Shown in pieces: positions 1 through 5,166 of a stretch of 5,166 bases of DNA. Every line of letters begins with the position of its first letter. Position 1 is the stretch's first letter. The position numbers were made by a program, and so were the translations under genes. Source of the DNA: CAYQDB01 sp964416195 (GTDB lineage Bacteria > Zixibacteria > MSB-5A5 > GN15 > FEB-12); the NCBI GenBank assembly GCA_964416195.1, contig CAYQDB010000058.1, forward strand, positions 1 to 5,166. Direction: 5' to 3'. Under the pieces are notes generated by a model. The model ran no database searches. It was not told the origin of the DNA and worked only from the letters and a program-made list of their open reading frames with translations.

Positions 1-35
1 ATCACCTCGCGTGGATCTCGTACCTTGTCGTTCAT
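1..35 (-). CDS. Start of the next operon gene, truncated by the window edge (HdrC/HdrB-like by context only)
   Basis: A reading frame opens with ATG at 35-33 and continues without a stop to the window edge, giving MNDKVRDPREV in 11 full codons plus two bases. The start is well supported: a GGAGGT Shine-Dalgarno sits six bases upstream, and the ATG overlaps the TGA of the second HdrA gene as ATGA, the same junction seen between the two HdrA genes. The visible residues are hydrophilic and carry no diagnostic motif. In Hdr operons the gene after hdrA is often hdrC (a small protein with two [4Fe-4S] clusters) or hdrB, so one of these is the first guess. That rests on gene order alone. Confidence 0.7.
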   Translation of the reverse strand, partial: MNDKVRDPREV

Positions 36-1747
36 AGCAGGACCTCCATGGCGTCGATCATCGCCCGTATCTGTAAGTCCGTGTAACCCCTGACCTGCAG
101 GGCGTTGTCGGGGCAGACAGGCACGCAACATCCGCACCCCTTGCACACCGCCGCGCTGATCTCGGCTATCTCCTTTTCTCCGAAGCTGACCTTCCCGATG
201 GCGGAGTAGGGACAGGCTTCGGTACATTTGTCGCACCAAGTACAGGCTTCTTTGTCAACCATAGCGATCAGAGGCTCCAGCTCCACGTAGCCCTTTTTCA
301 GCAGGGCGGCGCTCTTGGAGGTGGCGGCCAGCGCCGAGGCAACGCTCTCGGCGGAGTTGCGGGGAGCCTGGGCCGCGCCGGCGATGAAAACTCCATCGAT
401 AACTGTCTCCACCGGCCGCAGCTTGGGATGGATCTCCTTGAAGAAACCATCCCGCGAGACCGGCAGCTTGAGTACATCGTTCAGCCCGGCGTTCTCACGT
501 GGCACCATGCCCGTTACCAGGATCACCAGGTCGGCGCCGATCTCGATCGGCTCCTGGTCGGCGAGCCAATCGGTCACCTGGACGATCAACTCGTCTCCCT
601 TGCGGACCACGGAGGGAGGCGCATCTGGATCGTAGCGCACGAACACCGAGCCCAGGCGTGCCGCCTTCTCGTAGAGCAGCTCATACTTGCCGTATGTGCG
701 GATGTCCCGGAAGATGTGGTACTGGTTTATTTCCGGGTCGAGGGCGGATACCTCAGCGGCGGCATGCACGGCAGCGTTGCAGCAATATCTCGAGCAGTAT
801 TCGTGTGCTTTTTCTCCAGGTTGCTCTCGGCTGCCCACGCAGTAGATGTAGGTAACGTCGTTTACAGACTTGCCCTGGTAGACGAGCTTGCCCTGGCAAT
901 TGTCGAGCAGCTCCTTGAACTCGGGCAGCGTCAGCACGCCACCGGTGCCGTACGCGTACTCGCCTTCGGCGGGCTGATACGAGGTAAAGCCCGTGGTCAC
1001 GATGATTGAACCAACATTCAGAGAAACCTGCTCATTCTTGACCTTGACCTTCACATCGAAGTCACCGACGCTTCCGGACTTCTTTAATATCTCTGCCTCT
1101 GTGTAGATTTGAATATTTTCTCTCTTCTTGATTTCTTCACTAAGTTCCGCAATCAGCTCGCTGCCGAGCCGATCGTGGGGGTACATCCTGCCGAATCCAG
1201 CAACCCAGCCGCCAATGCGATCAGTCTTTTCAACTACGAAGGCACTTATACCCAGGTCAGAAAGCGCCAAGGCAGTTCGCAGCCCTGATATCCCCGCCCC
1301 GACTACCAGCGCTCTGGGAACTGTATCGATCCTGGTCTTCTCCAAAGGCTGGGTTAAACGCGCTTTGGCAATGCCAGCCTTGACCATATGAATTGCCTTC
1401 TCGGTAGCTTGCTTGGGGAGATCGGTGTGGGCCCAGGAGCATTGCTCCCTCAAGTTTACCTGAACGTACAAGTAGGGATTCAGCCCCGCCCGCTCGGCCA
1501 CACCGCGGAAGGTGAACAGGTGGAGCGTCGGTGAACACGAGGCCACTACCATGCCATCCAGCTTCTGCTCCCGGATATCGTCTATTATTTCTTGCTGGGC
1601 CGCATCGGAGCATGCGAACATGGTAGTCTTGGCTACCACCACGCCCTCTTCGTTCTCGATTGCATCCCGGACGCGCTCGCAGTCCACGTAGTCGGAGATG
1701 TTGCCGCCGCAGTAGCAGATGTAAACGCCTATTCTCCTCTCACTCAT
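32..1747 (-). CDS. hdrA: Second HdrA-type FAD/iron-sulfur protein with N-terminal HdrA domain and C-terminal 2[4Fe-4S] ferredoxin
   Basis: This 571-residue protein is an HdrA homologue with the N-terminal domain intact: RIGVYICYCGGNISD (residues 5-19, C11 and C13), C46, VVASCSP (C71), NPYLYVQVN and LREQCSWAH (C103). The FAD fingerprint is GAGISG (150-155) with VVEKTDRIGG (171-180). Where canonical HdrA has an FPTxDCxxC cluster site, this protein has MYPHDRLG (188-195), so those ligands are lost, and the inserted ferredoxin element is also missing: the sequence runs straight on to TTGFTSYQP (251-259). YCVGSRE (C303) and C318/C322/C323 are retained. The C-terminus has two ferredoxin motifs, C502/C505/C508/C512 and C535/C538/C541/C545, with an extra C540, for two [4Fe-4S] clusters. 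It probably passes electrons between the large HdrA and an outside partner. Its ATG overlaps the preceding stop as ATGA, and its own stop overlaps the next start in the same way. It partly resembles QmoB-type HdrA relatives but lacks a fused MvhD domain. Confidence 0.93.
   Translation of the reverse strand: MSERRIGVYICYCGGNISDYVDCERVRDAIENEEGVVVAKTTMFACSDAAQQEIIDDIREQKLDGMVVASCSPTLHLFTFRGVAERAGLNPYLYVQVNLREQCSWAHTDLPKQATEKAIHMVKAGIAKARLTQPLEKTRIDTVPRALVVGAGISGLRTALALSDLGISAFVVEKTDRIGGWVAGFGRMYPHDRLGSELIAELSEEIKKRENIQIYTEAEILKKSGSVGDFDVKVKVKNEQVSLNVGSIIVTTGFTSYQPAEGEYAYGTGGVLTLPEFKELLDNCQGKLVYQGKSVNDVTYIYCVGSREQPGEKAHEYCSRYCCNAAVHAAAEVSALDPEINQYHIFRDIRTYGKYELLYEKAARLGSVFVRYDPDAPPSVVRKGDELIVQVTDWLADQEPIEIGADLVILVTGMVPRENAGLNDVLKLPVSRDGFFKEIHPKLRPVETVIDGVFIAGAAQAPRNSAESVASALAATSKSAALLKKGYVELEPLIAMVDKEACTWCDKCTEACPYSAIGKVSFGEKEIAEISAAVCKGCGCCVPVCPDNALQVRGYTDLQIRAMIDAMEVLL
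42..47 (-). promoter_or_regulatory. Shine-Dalgarno sequence of the truncated downstream gene
   Basis: GGAGGT on the minus strand, six bases before the ATG at 35, lies inside the last codons of the second HdrA gene. The same motif and spacing precede tusA, which supports a real gene start here. Confidence 0.75.
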
Positions 1748-4455
1748 GTCTTTACCCTTTCGACGTGGGCGGCAGCCAGCGCCGCGGCTGCCCCGGAATG
1801 CAAGATGGTGTCGGGGATGTCCATCACCGCGGAGGACGAACCCGCGACATACACCCCCTCAACGCTCGTTCGAGCCGGGCTGTGATCCTCGTCCACCTCT
1901 TTGACGTAGTGATGGCTGTCTTCCTCGAGCTCGCCGCTGGACAAGAGACTCAGGGCTTCTTGGTTGGGCAGCATTCCCACGGAGAGGACCACCAGATCGT
2001 GCTCCGTCTGCTCCACCTTTCCATCGCCGTCGATGTTTTCATGGTAGAGTATCAGGTTTCCATTCTCGGTCGGGTCCACCTTGGCCACCTTGCCCTTGAC
2101 AAAGGAGATACCCATTTGCTTGGCCTGCTGATAGAACTCCTCAAATTCCTTGCCGAAAGCACGTATATCAATGTAGTAAATGGTCACGTCCGCCAAGGGT
2201 AGAGCTCCCATAATAAGCTGGGCTTGCTTTATGGAATACATGCAGCATACCCGCGAGCACAGCTCGTTGTCCACTTGATGGTCGCGCGAGCCCGTGCAGA
2301 GAACGTAGGCGATGTTGTCGGGGGTTTTCCCATCCGACGGCCTGAGGACGGTGTTGTACGGCCGTGTCGGTGAGAGGAGTCGGTCCATCTGCATGGCAGT
2401 AATCACGTTCGGGAAACGGCCGTATCCGTATTGGACCTTGCGGCTTGGGTCGAAAAGCTCGAAGCCGGTCGAGACCACTACCGATCCCACTTCCAGCTTC
2501 TGCTTCTCGTTGCGCATGCTCATGTCGATAGCATCGGCCGGGCAGGCGATGACGCACTGGCCACATTCCGAGCAACCGCCGCAGTCGAGGCACCTGCCCG
2601 CACTGTAGCGGGCCTCGTCTTCAGTCAACGGCAACTCCACCTCGCGGAAATTGTGCACCCGTTCCTCCAGAGGCAGCTTCTTCCTCTCAGACGGGGAGAG
2701 CTTTCGGTACTCCTTCTGCCTCTCGAGTACTTCTTTCTTGTCGATCACGAGTAGAGGTTGTTTGAGAGGCTTCCCAGGCAGTTGCTCCCCTCTCAAATAG
2801 CGCTTTATGTACTCGGCAGCGCGAGCTCCGGCGTGTGCTGCCTCCACCACGGTAGCCGGACCGGAGACTACATCACCGCCAGCAAATACGCCAGGTATGC
2901 TCGTCTCGAGCGTGGTCGAGTCGACCACCAACGTATTCCAACGCGTTAGCTTCGGATTATCATTTTCGGTGAAAGTAGCGAGATCCGGTCGCTGGCCAAT
3001 TGCCATGATGGAGAGATCCACTTCCATACTGTTCTCAGAGCCTTCTACGGGTACGGGTCTCCTCCGGCCACTTTCATCCGGCTCTCCGAGCTTCATGTCG
3101 ATGGACTCCACCTTAACCAGCTTGCCGTTTTCTCCGATGAATCGTACCGGTGTTTTGAGATACTGGAGCTCGATACCCTCCTCGATCATATCCTCGATCT
3201 CCTCCTCAAAGGCGGGCATCTCGGCCCGACTCCGTCGATATTGGACGAAGACCTTCTTCGCCCCTAAGCGGCGAGCCACCCTGGCAGAATCGATGGCAAC
3301 ATTGCCCCCCCCAACCACCATCACGGTTTTGCCAGTAAGATCGATCTTATCTCCCCTGTTTACGCCCTTGAGGAAATCAACGGCACCTACCACCCCCATC
3401 AAGTCTTCTCCCTTGACTTTCATCTTGGTATCCTGCATCGCCCCGCAAGCCACGAATACCGCATCGAACCCCTCTTCTTTGAGCCCGGCAAGACTCTCCA
3501 CGCGATAGCCCGTTTTTATTTCCACACCGAGAGCAGTCACGTTCTTGATGTCGCGATCCACCACATCTTTTGGAAGTCGATACGATGGAATGGTGAGTCT
3601 CAACATGCCGCCTGGCTCTTCTTCAGCCTCGAAGATGGTTACCTGATAGCCGCTTTTGGCCAGATGGTATGCCACTGTCAGTCCAGCGGGGCCACTGCCC
3701 ACCACCGCTACCTTCTTATCGAGTCTTTTCTCAGGGGGGCCGGACTTGGGCTGAGGATACTTATTGTAGTAGTAGTCTGCAGCGAATCGCTTGAGTTTCC
3801 TTATCGGAATAGTGCCTTCAAGTTCCCCCCGTACGCATTCCTTCTCGCACGGCGCGGGGCAAGTGCGGCCCAAGCTCCCCGGGATGGGAACGAATTTCAG
3901 GATGCGCTCCATTGCCTCTTCGAAGAGGCCGCTTCGGATGAGAGAGACATATCCATGAGGTTTCATACCCACCGGGCATGCGAAACTGCAGGGCGACGAG
4001 CCGTACTTCTCTATAACCGCTTTCTTGGGAACGGCTTGGGCAAACGGAATGTATGCCGCCCGTCGGGCCACCAAATCGAAGTTAAACTGGTCGGGTATTG
4101 CCACCGTACAGGCAAGCTCGCACTTTTGGCAGCCGGTGCACTTACTTAAGTCGACATAGGTGGATTTCTTGTTGACGCTTACCTGGAAGGTGCCCTGCGG
4201 GGTCTTGCGGATGTCGTCCACCTTGGCGTAGGCAAGGGTGGTCACCTGTGGATGATGGGCTGTGGCGGCCATTTTGGGGGTGGCGATGCAGCTGGCGCAG
4301 TCAAGGGTGGGAAACACCTTGCTCAACAAGATCATCTTGCCGCCAATGGTGGGCTCTTTCTCCACTAGAAGTACAGAGTAGCCCATGTCGCCGAGCGTGA
4401 GTGCAGACTCCATGCCAGCGATTCCACCACCCACAACGAGAATGTCATAGTCCAC
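1744..4455 (-). CDS. hdrA: HdrA-type FAD/iron-sulfur oxidoreductase with internal GltD/NfnB-like NAD(P)H module
   Basis: This 903-residue protein is a nested fusion. Residues 1-145 are the start of an HdrA core without the N-terminal HdrA domain: FAD motif GGGIAG (9-14), VEKEPTIGG (31-39), the FAD-proximal FPTLDCASC (C53, C56) and a ferredoxin-like C106/C109/C112/C116 set. Residues about 150-612 form a GltD/NfnB/DPYD-like module: C156, C160, C199, C203, C207, second FAD motif GSGPAG (253-258), YRLP (292-295), nucleotide motif GGGNVA (382-387) followed by YRRSRAEMPA (406-415), and FAD-closing FAGGDV (524-529). A six-cysteine stretch follows (C622, C625, C628, C631, C634, C638). HdrA then resumes: STGFELFDP (662-670), YGYGRFPNVIT (676-686), C720-TGSRD and C733/C737/C738, ending near VYVAGSS (868-874). 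The C-terminal ferredoxin of full HdrA is absent. HdrA is the bifurcating flavoprotein of heterodisulfide reductase; the inserted module probably lets NAD(P)H feed electrons directly. The arginines after GGGNVA favour NADP(H), which is not proven. The start is GTG one base after the previous stop, with GAGGAG nine bases upstream; the product is cytosolic. Confidence 0.93.
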   Translation of the reverse strand: MDYDILVVGGGIAGMESALTLGDMGYSVLLVEKEPTIGGKMILLSKVFPTLDCASCIATPKMAATAHHPQVTTLAYAKVDDIRKTPQGTFQVSVNKKSTYVDLSKCTGCQKCELACTVAIPDQFNFDLVARRAAYIPFAQAVPKKAVIEKYGSSPCSFACPVGMKPHGYVSLIRSGLFEEAMERILKFVPIPGSLGRTCPAPCEKECVRGELEGTIPIRKLKRFAADYYYNKYPQPKSGPPEKRLDKKVAVVGSGPAGLTVAYHLAKSGYQVTIFEAEEEPGGMLRLTIPSYRLPKDVVDRDIKNVTALGVEIKTGYRVESLAGLKEEGFDAVFVACGAMQDTKMKVKGEDLMGVVGAVDFLKGVNRGDKIDLTGKTVMVVGGGNVAIDSARVARRLGAKKVFVQYRRSRAEMPAFEEEIEDMIEEGIELQYLKTPVRFIGENGKLVKVESIDMKLGEPDESGRRRPVPVEGSENSMEVDLSIMAIGQRPDLATFTENDNPKLTRWNTLVVDSTTLETSIPGVFAGGDVVSGPATVVEAAHAGARAAEYIKRYLRGEQLPGKPLKQPLLVIDKKEVLERQKEYRKLSPSERKKLPLEERVHNFREVELPLTEDEARYSAGRCLDCGGCSECGQCVIACPADAIDMSMRNEKQKLEVGSVVVSTGFELFDPSRKVQYGYGRFPNVITAMQMDRLLSPTRPYNTVLRPSDGKTPDNIAYVLCTGSRDHQVDNELCSRVCCMYSIKQAQLIMGALPLADVTIYYIDIRAFGKEFEEFYQQAKQMGISFVKGKVAKVDPTENGNLILYHENIDGDGKVEQTEHDLVVLSVGMLPNQEALSLLSSGELEEDSHHYVKEVDEDHSPARTSVEGVYVAGSSSAVMDIPDTILHSGAAAALAAAHVERVKT
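1755..1760 (-). promoter_or_regulatory. Weak ribosome binding site of the second HdrA gene
   Basis: AAAGGG on the minus strand lies seven bases before the ATG at 1747. It is a poor match, so initiation here probably depends on coupling through the ATGA overlap with the upstream gene. Confidence 0.45.
2620..4008 (-). other. GltD/NfnB/DPYD-like module nested in the HdrA reading frame
   Basis: This is the segment of the large HdrA protein from about residue 150 to 612. Before it the sequence is HdrA (ending in AYIPFAQAVPKKAVIEK), and after it HdrA resumes at the six-cysteine stretch. Inside it are, in order, a DPYD/GltD-type Fe-S helical region (C156, C160, then TCPAPCEKEC with C199, C203, C207), an FAD-binding GSGPAG, an NAD(P)H-binding GGGNVA, and the FAD C-terminal motif FAGGDV. 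The last part (about 562-612) is a charged, helix-prone linker. In standard HdrA this place is taken by a short ferredoxin element, so the module replaces or extends it. The first CxxC of the DPYD-type Fe-S region is not seen, so one of the usual clusters may be missing or may borrow ligands. Boundaries are approximate. Confidence 0.85.
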
Positions 4456-4456
4456 G

Positions 4457-4891
4457 TCAGTCTGCTCCTCGCGTTGGTCCCAGCTCCTTGAGGGATTCCT
4501 GGAAATTGTTCATGTGTTTTGCGAAAGGCTCTGCGCACACCGAGCAGATTGCAGCCATTTTGAGACGCTCTGGCTTGATATCGTGCTCTTTCAGCAACTT
4601 CTGCCCATCATCCATGATCTTTGCGGTCCTGTCCGTGCAGTTAGGGACGAACGGGCAGTCAGTCCCGTCGGCTGCAATAAACACTCCATCGAAACCGTGC
4701 TGGAGTGCGTACAGAATCCACTCCGGCTTGATGCTACTGGAGCAGGGAAGAGGAATAGCAATGCAGGACGGCGGATAGTGCATGTGCGAGCTGCCTGCCA
4801 GGTCGATGCCGATGTCGGAGATGAACACCGTCGAGAAGATGAGAATTCTCGGACGGAACTGCTCCCCGGCAGCGTCGCCGCCTTTCTCCAT
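4457..4891 (-). CDS. mvhD: MvhD/FlpD-family hydrogenase/Hdr iron-sulfur subunit, divergent cysteine set
   Basis: This 144-residue protein belongs to the MvhD/FlpD family (methyl-viologen-reducing hydrogenase delta subunit), which links HdrA to an electron donor through a [2Fe-2S] cluster. Family landmarks are present: GIDLAGSS near residues 28-35, HYPP at 38-41, the ExxxYALQHGFDGV region at 57-70, and a C-terminal ESLKELGP at 132-139. The cysteines are odd. The usual CNWCSY pair near the N-terminus is replaced by a stretch without cysteine (residues 19-26, FSTVFISD), and the usual GCHPGDC is AADGTDC, keeping only C79. C50 is kept at the family's central cysteine position. Additional cysteines are C43, C85 and a C116-x-x-C119 pair where the family usually has a WISAAE-like stretch. 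It may hold a differently ligated cluster, or none. It has an ATG start two bases after the tusA stop, with its ribosome binding site inside the end of tusA, and it lies one base before the HdrA-GltD gene, its likely partner. The symbol is family-level only. Confidence 0.85.
   Translation of the reverse strand: MEKGGDAAGEQFRPRILIFSTVFISDIGIDLAGSSHMHYPPSCIAIPLPCSSSIKPEWILYALQHGFDGVFIAADGTDCPFVPNCTDRTAKIMDDGQKLLKEHDIKPERLKMAAICSVCAEPFAKHMNNFQESLKELGPTRGAD
4465..4470 (-). promoter_or_regulatory. Ribosome binding site deciding the GTG start of the large HdrA gene
   Basis: GAGGAG on the minus strand lies nine bases before GTG at 4455. No in-frame ATG lies nearby, and the FAD fingerprint begins within a few residues, so GTG is the sensible start. 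The site is inside the end of the MvhD-like gene, which points to coupled translation. Confidence 0.65.
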
Positions 4892-4893
4892 GG

Positions 4894-5151
4894 TTACTTA
4901 CCTCTCTTGACAAATATGCGCCAGTAGCCGGCATCCTCGATTGTGCCAAGGTACTCGTGACCGATCTTATTAGCCCAGCGGGGGATGTCCTTATTGGTGC
5001 TTGCATCCGCGGAGAGCACCTCCATCACCCCACCTATCGGAACCGAGGTAATTGCCCGTTTTGCCTCCAACAATGGGCCTGGGCAGGGTGTGCCTCGTGC
5101 ATCCACTTTTTTGTCGGGTGTAAGCTGATTAAGTTCTTCGGGAGTTGCCAT
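4894..5151 (-). CDS. tusA: TusA-family sulfur carrier protein / sulfurtransferase
   Basis: This 85-residue protein has the length and fold signature of the TusA/SirA/YedF family. Residues 17-31 carry the hallmark DARGTPCPGPLLEAK: C23 in the CPxP motif (C23-P24-G25-P26) is the residue that carries a persulfide in characterised TusA proteins. The C-terminal half (residues 42-82) matches the usual strand-helix-strand part of the fold, with a WANKIGHE helix. TusA proteins are small cytosolic persulfide shuttles that pass sulfur to tRNA thiolation, molybdenum cofactor enzymes, or dissimilatory sulfur enzymes. Its position as first visible gene of an Hdr operon, 2 bases before the MvhD-like gene, argues for the dissimilatory or redox use rather than tRNA modification; this is inference. 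The ATG start is supported by a strong GGAGGT six bases upstream. Whether it is the first gene of the operon cannot be seen, because the window ends 15 bases upstream. Confidence 0.95.
   Translation of the reverse strand: MATPEELNQLTPDKKVDARGTPCPGPLLEAKRAITSVPIGGVMEVLSADASTNKDIPRWANKIGHEYLGTIEDAGYWRIFVKRGK
4901..4908 (-). promoter_or_regulatory. Ribosome binding site of the MvhD-like gene, inside tusA
   Basis: AAGAGAGG on the minus strand, nine bases before the ATG at 4891, lies within the last codons of tusA (those for Lys-Arg-Gly). Translation of the two genes is therefore probably coupled. Confidence 0.6.
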
Positions 5152-5157
5152 TATATT

Positions 5158-5163
5158 ACCTCC
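5158..5163 (-). promoter_or_regulatory. Shine-Dalgarno sequence of tusA
   Basis: GGAGGT on the minus strand ends six bases before the ATG of the TusA gene, an ideal match and spacing. It fixes the start codon at 5151. No promoter can be judged because the window ends three bases further upstream. Confidence 0.85.
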
Positions 5164-5166
5164 ATT

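Noticed and set aside
1081..1145. Locally AT-richer stretch inside the second HdrA gene, considered as a sign of insertion or an internal promoter
   Set aside because: It encodes a Lys/Glu/Ile-rich surface segment that continues the HdrA frame without interruption. The composition follows from the amino acids.
1744..1747. The two HdrA genes as one gene broken by a frameshift
   Set aside because: The second gene begins with a full N-terminal HdrA domain and its own FAD fingerprint, and the first ends at a normal HdrA core C-terminus, so they are two complete coupled genes.
1771..1792. Inverted repeat GGCAGCC / GGCTGCC with an 8-base loop near the end of the large HdrA gene, considered as a terminator
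   Set aside because: It lies in coding sequence for an alanine-rich C-terminus, has no T-tract in either direction, and the next gene follows in an ATGA overlap, so termination here makes little sense.
2807..3508. Long plus-strand open frame of 233 codons, and others such as 428-1009, 1660-2202 and 3664-4149
   Set aside because: All lie antisense to the strongly supported HdrA genes. Their translations show low-complexity Ser/Arg/Pro-rich or patternless sequence and no family motifs, as expected from the complementary strand of GC-rich coding DNA.
3914..3929. Perfect 16-base palindrome GCCTCTTCGAAGAGGC
   Set aside because: It lies inside the large HdrA gene and encodes the conserved-looking GLFEEA stretch. 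One such palindrome by chance in 5 kb is uncommon but not remarkable, and there is no promoter or second copy to suggest an operator.

Overview
The window is one dense, single-direction operon fragment on the minus strand. Reading from the right-hand end leftwards it holds: a TusA-family sulfurtransferase (5151-4894); a small MvhD/FlpD-family electron-transfer subunit with an unusual cysteine set (4891-4457); a 903-residue HdrA-type flavoprotein carrying a complete GltD/NfnB-like NAD(P)H:FAD module inside it (4455-1744); a second HdrA-type flavoprotein of 571 residues (1747-32); and the first 11 codons of a further gene that runs off the left edge (35-1). Junctions are +2, +1, -4 and -4 bases, so the genes are very probably co-transcribed and translationally coupled. 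There is no intergenic stretch long enough for an internal promoter or terminator, no RNA gene, mobile element or CRISPR array, and the plus strand shows only antisense shadow frames.

The set points to an anaerobic or sulfur-metabolising prokaryote. Base composition is moderately GC-rich (mid-50s percent by eye) and Shine-Dalgarno sequences are canonical (GGAGGT). HdrA/MvhD/TusA sets of this kind are known from Desulfobacterota, Chloroflexota (Dehalococcoidia), Nitrospirota and related uncultured lineages. I cannot assign the phylum from this window. All visible products look cytosolic: there are no signal peptides or transmembrane segments.

Functionally this looks like an Hdr-type flavin/iron-sulfur electron-transfer complex. 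The inferred flow is NAD(P)H -> FAD of the GltD-like module -> iron-sulfur clusters -> HdrA FAD (a possible bifurcation site) -> second HdrA and ferredoxin clusters -> a partner encoded downstream (HdrC/HdrB-like?) or ferredoxin. The two HdrA proteins complement each other. The large one keeps the FAD-proximal cysteines and an inserted Fe-S region but lacks the N-terminal HdrA domain and C-terminal ferredoxin. The small one has both of those but lacks the FAD-proximal cysteine pair. TusA at the head of the operon suggests the substrate is a protein-bound persulfide, disulfide or other sulfur species. That role is inference; the sequence establishes the families and architecture, not the substrate or direction.
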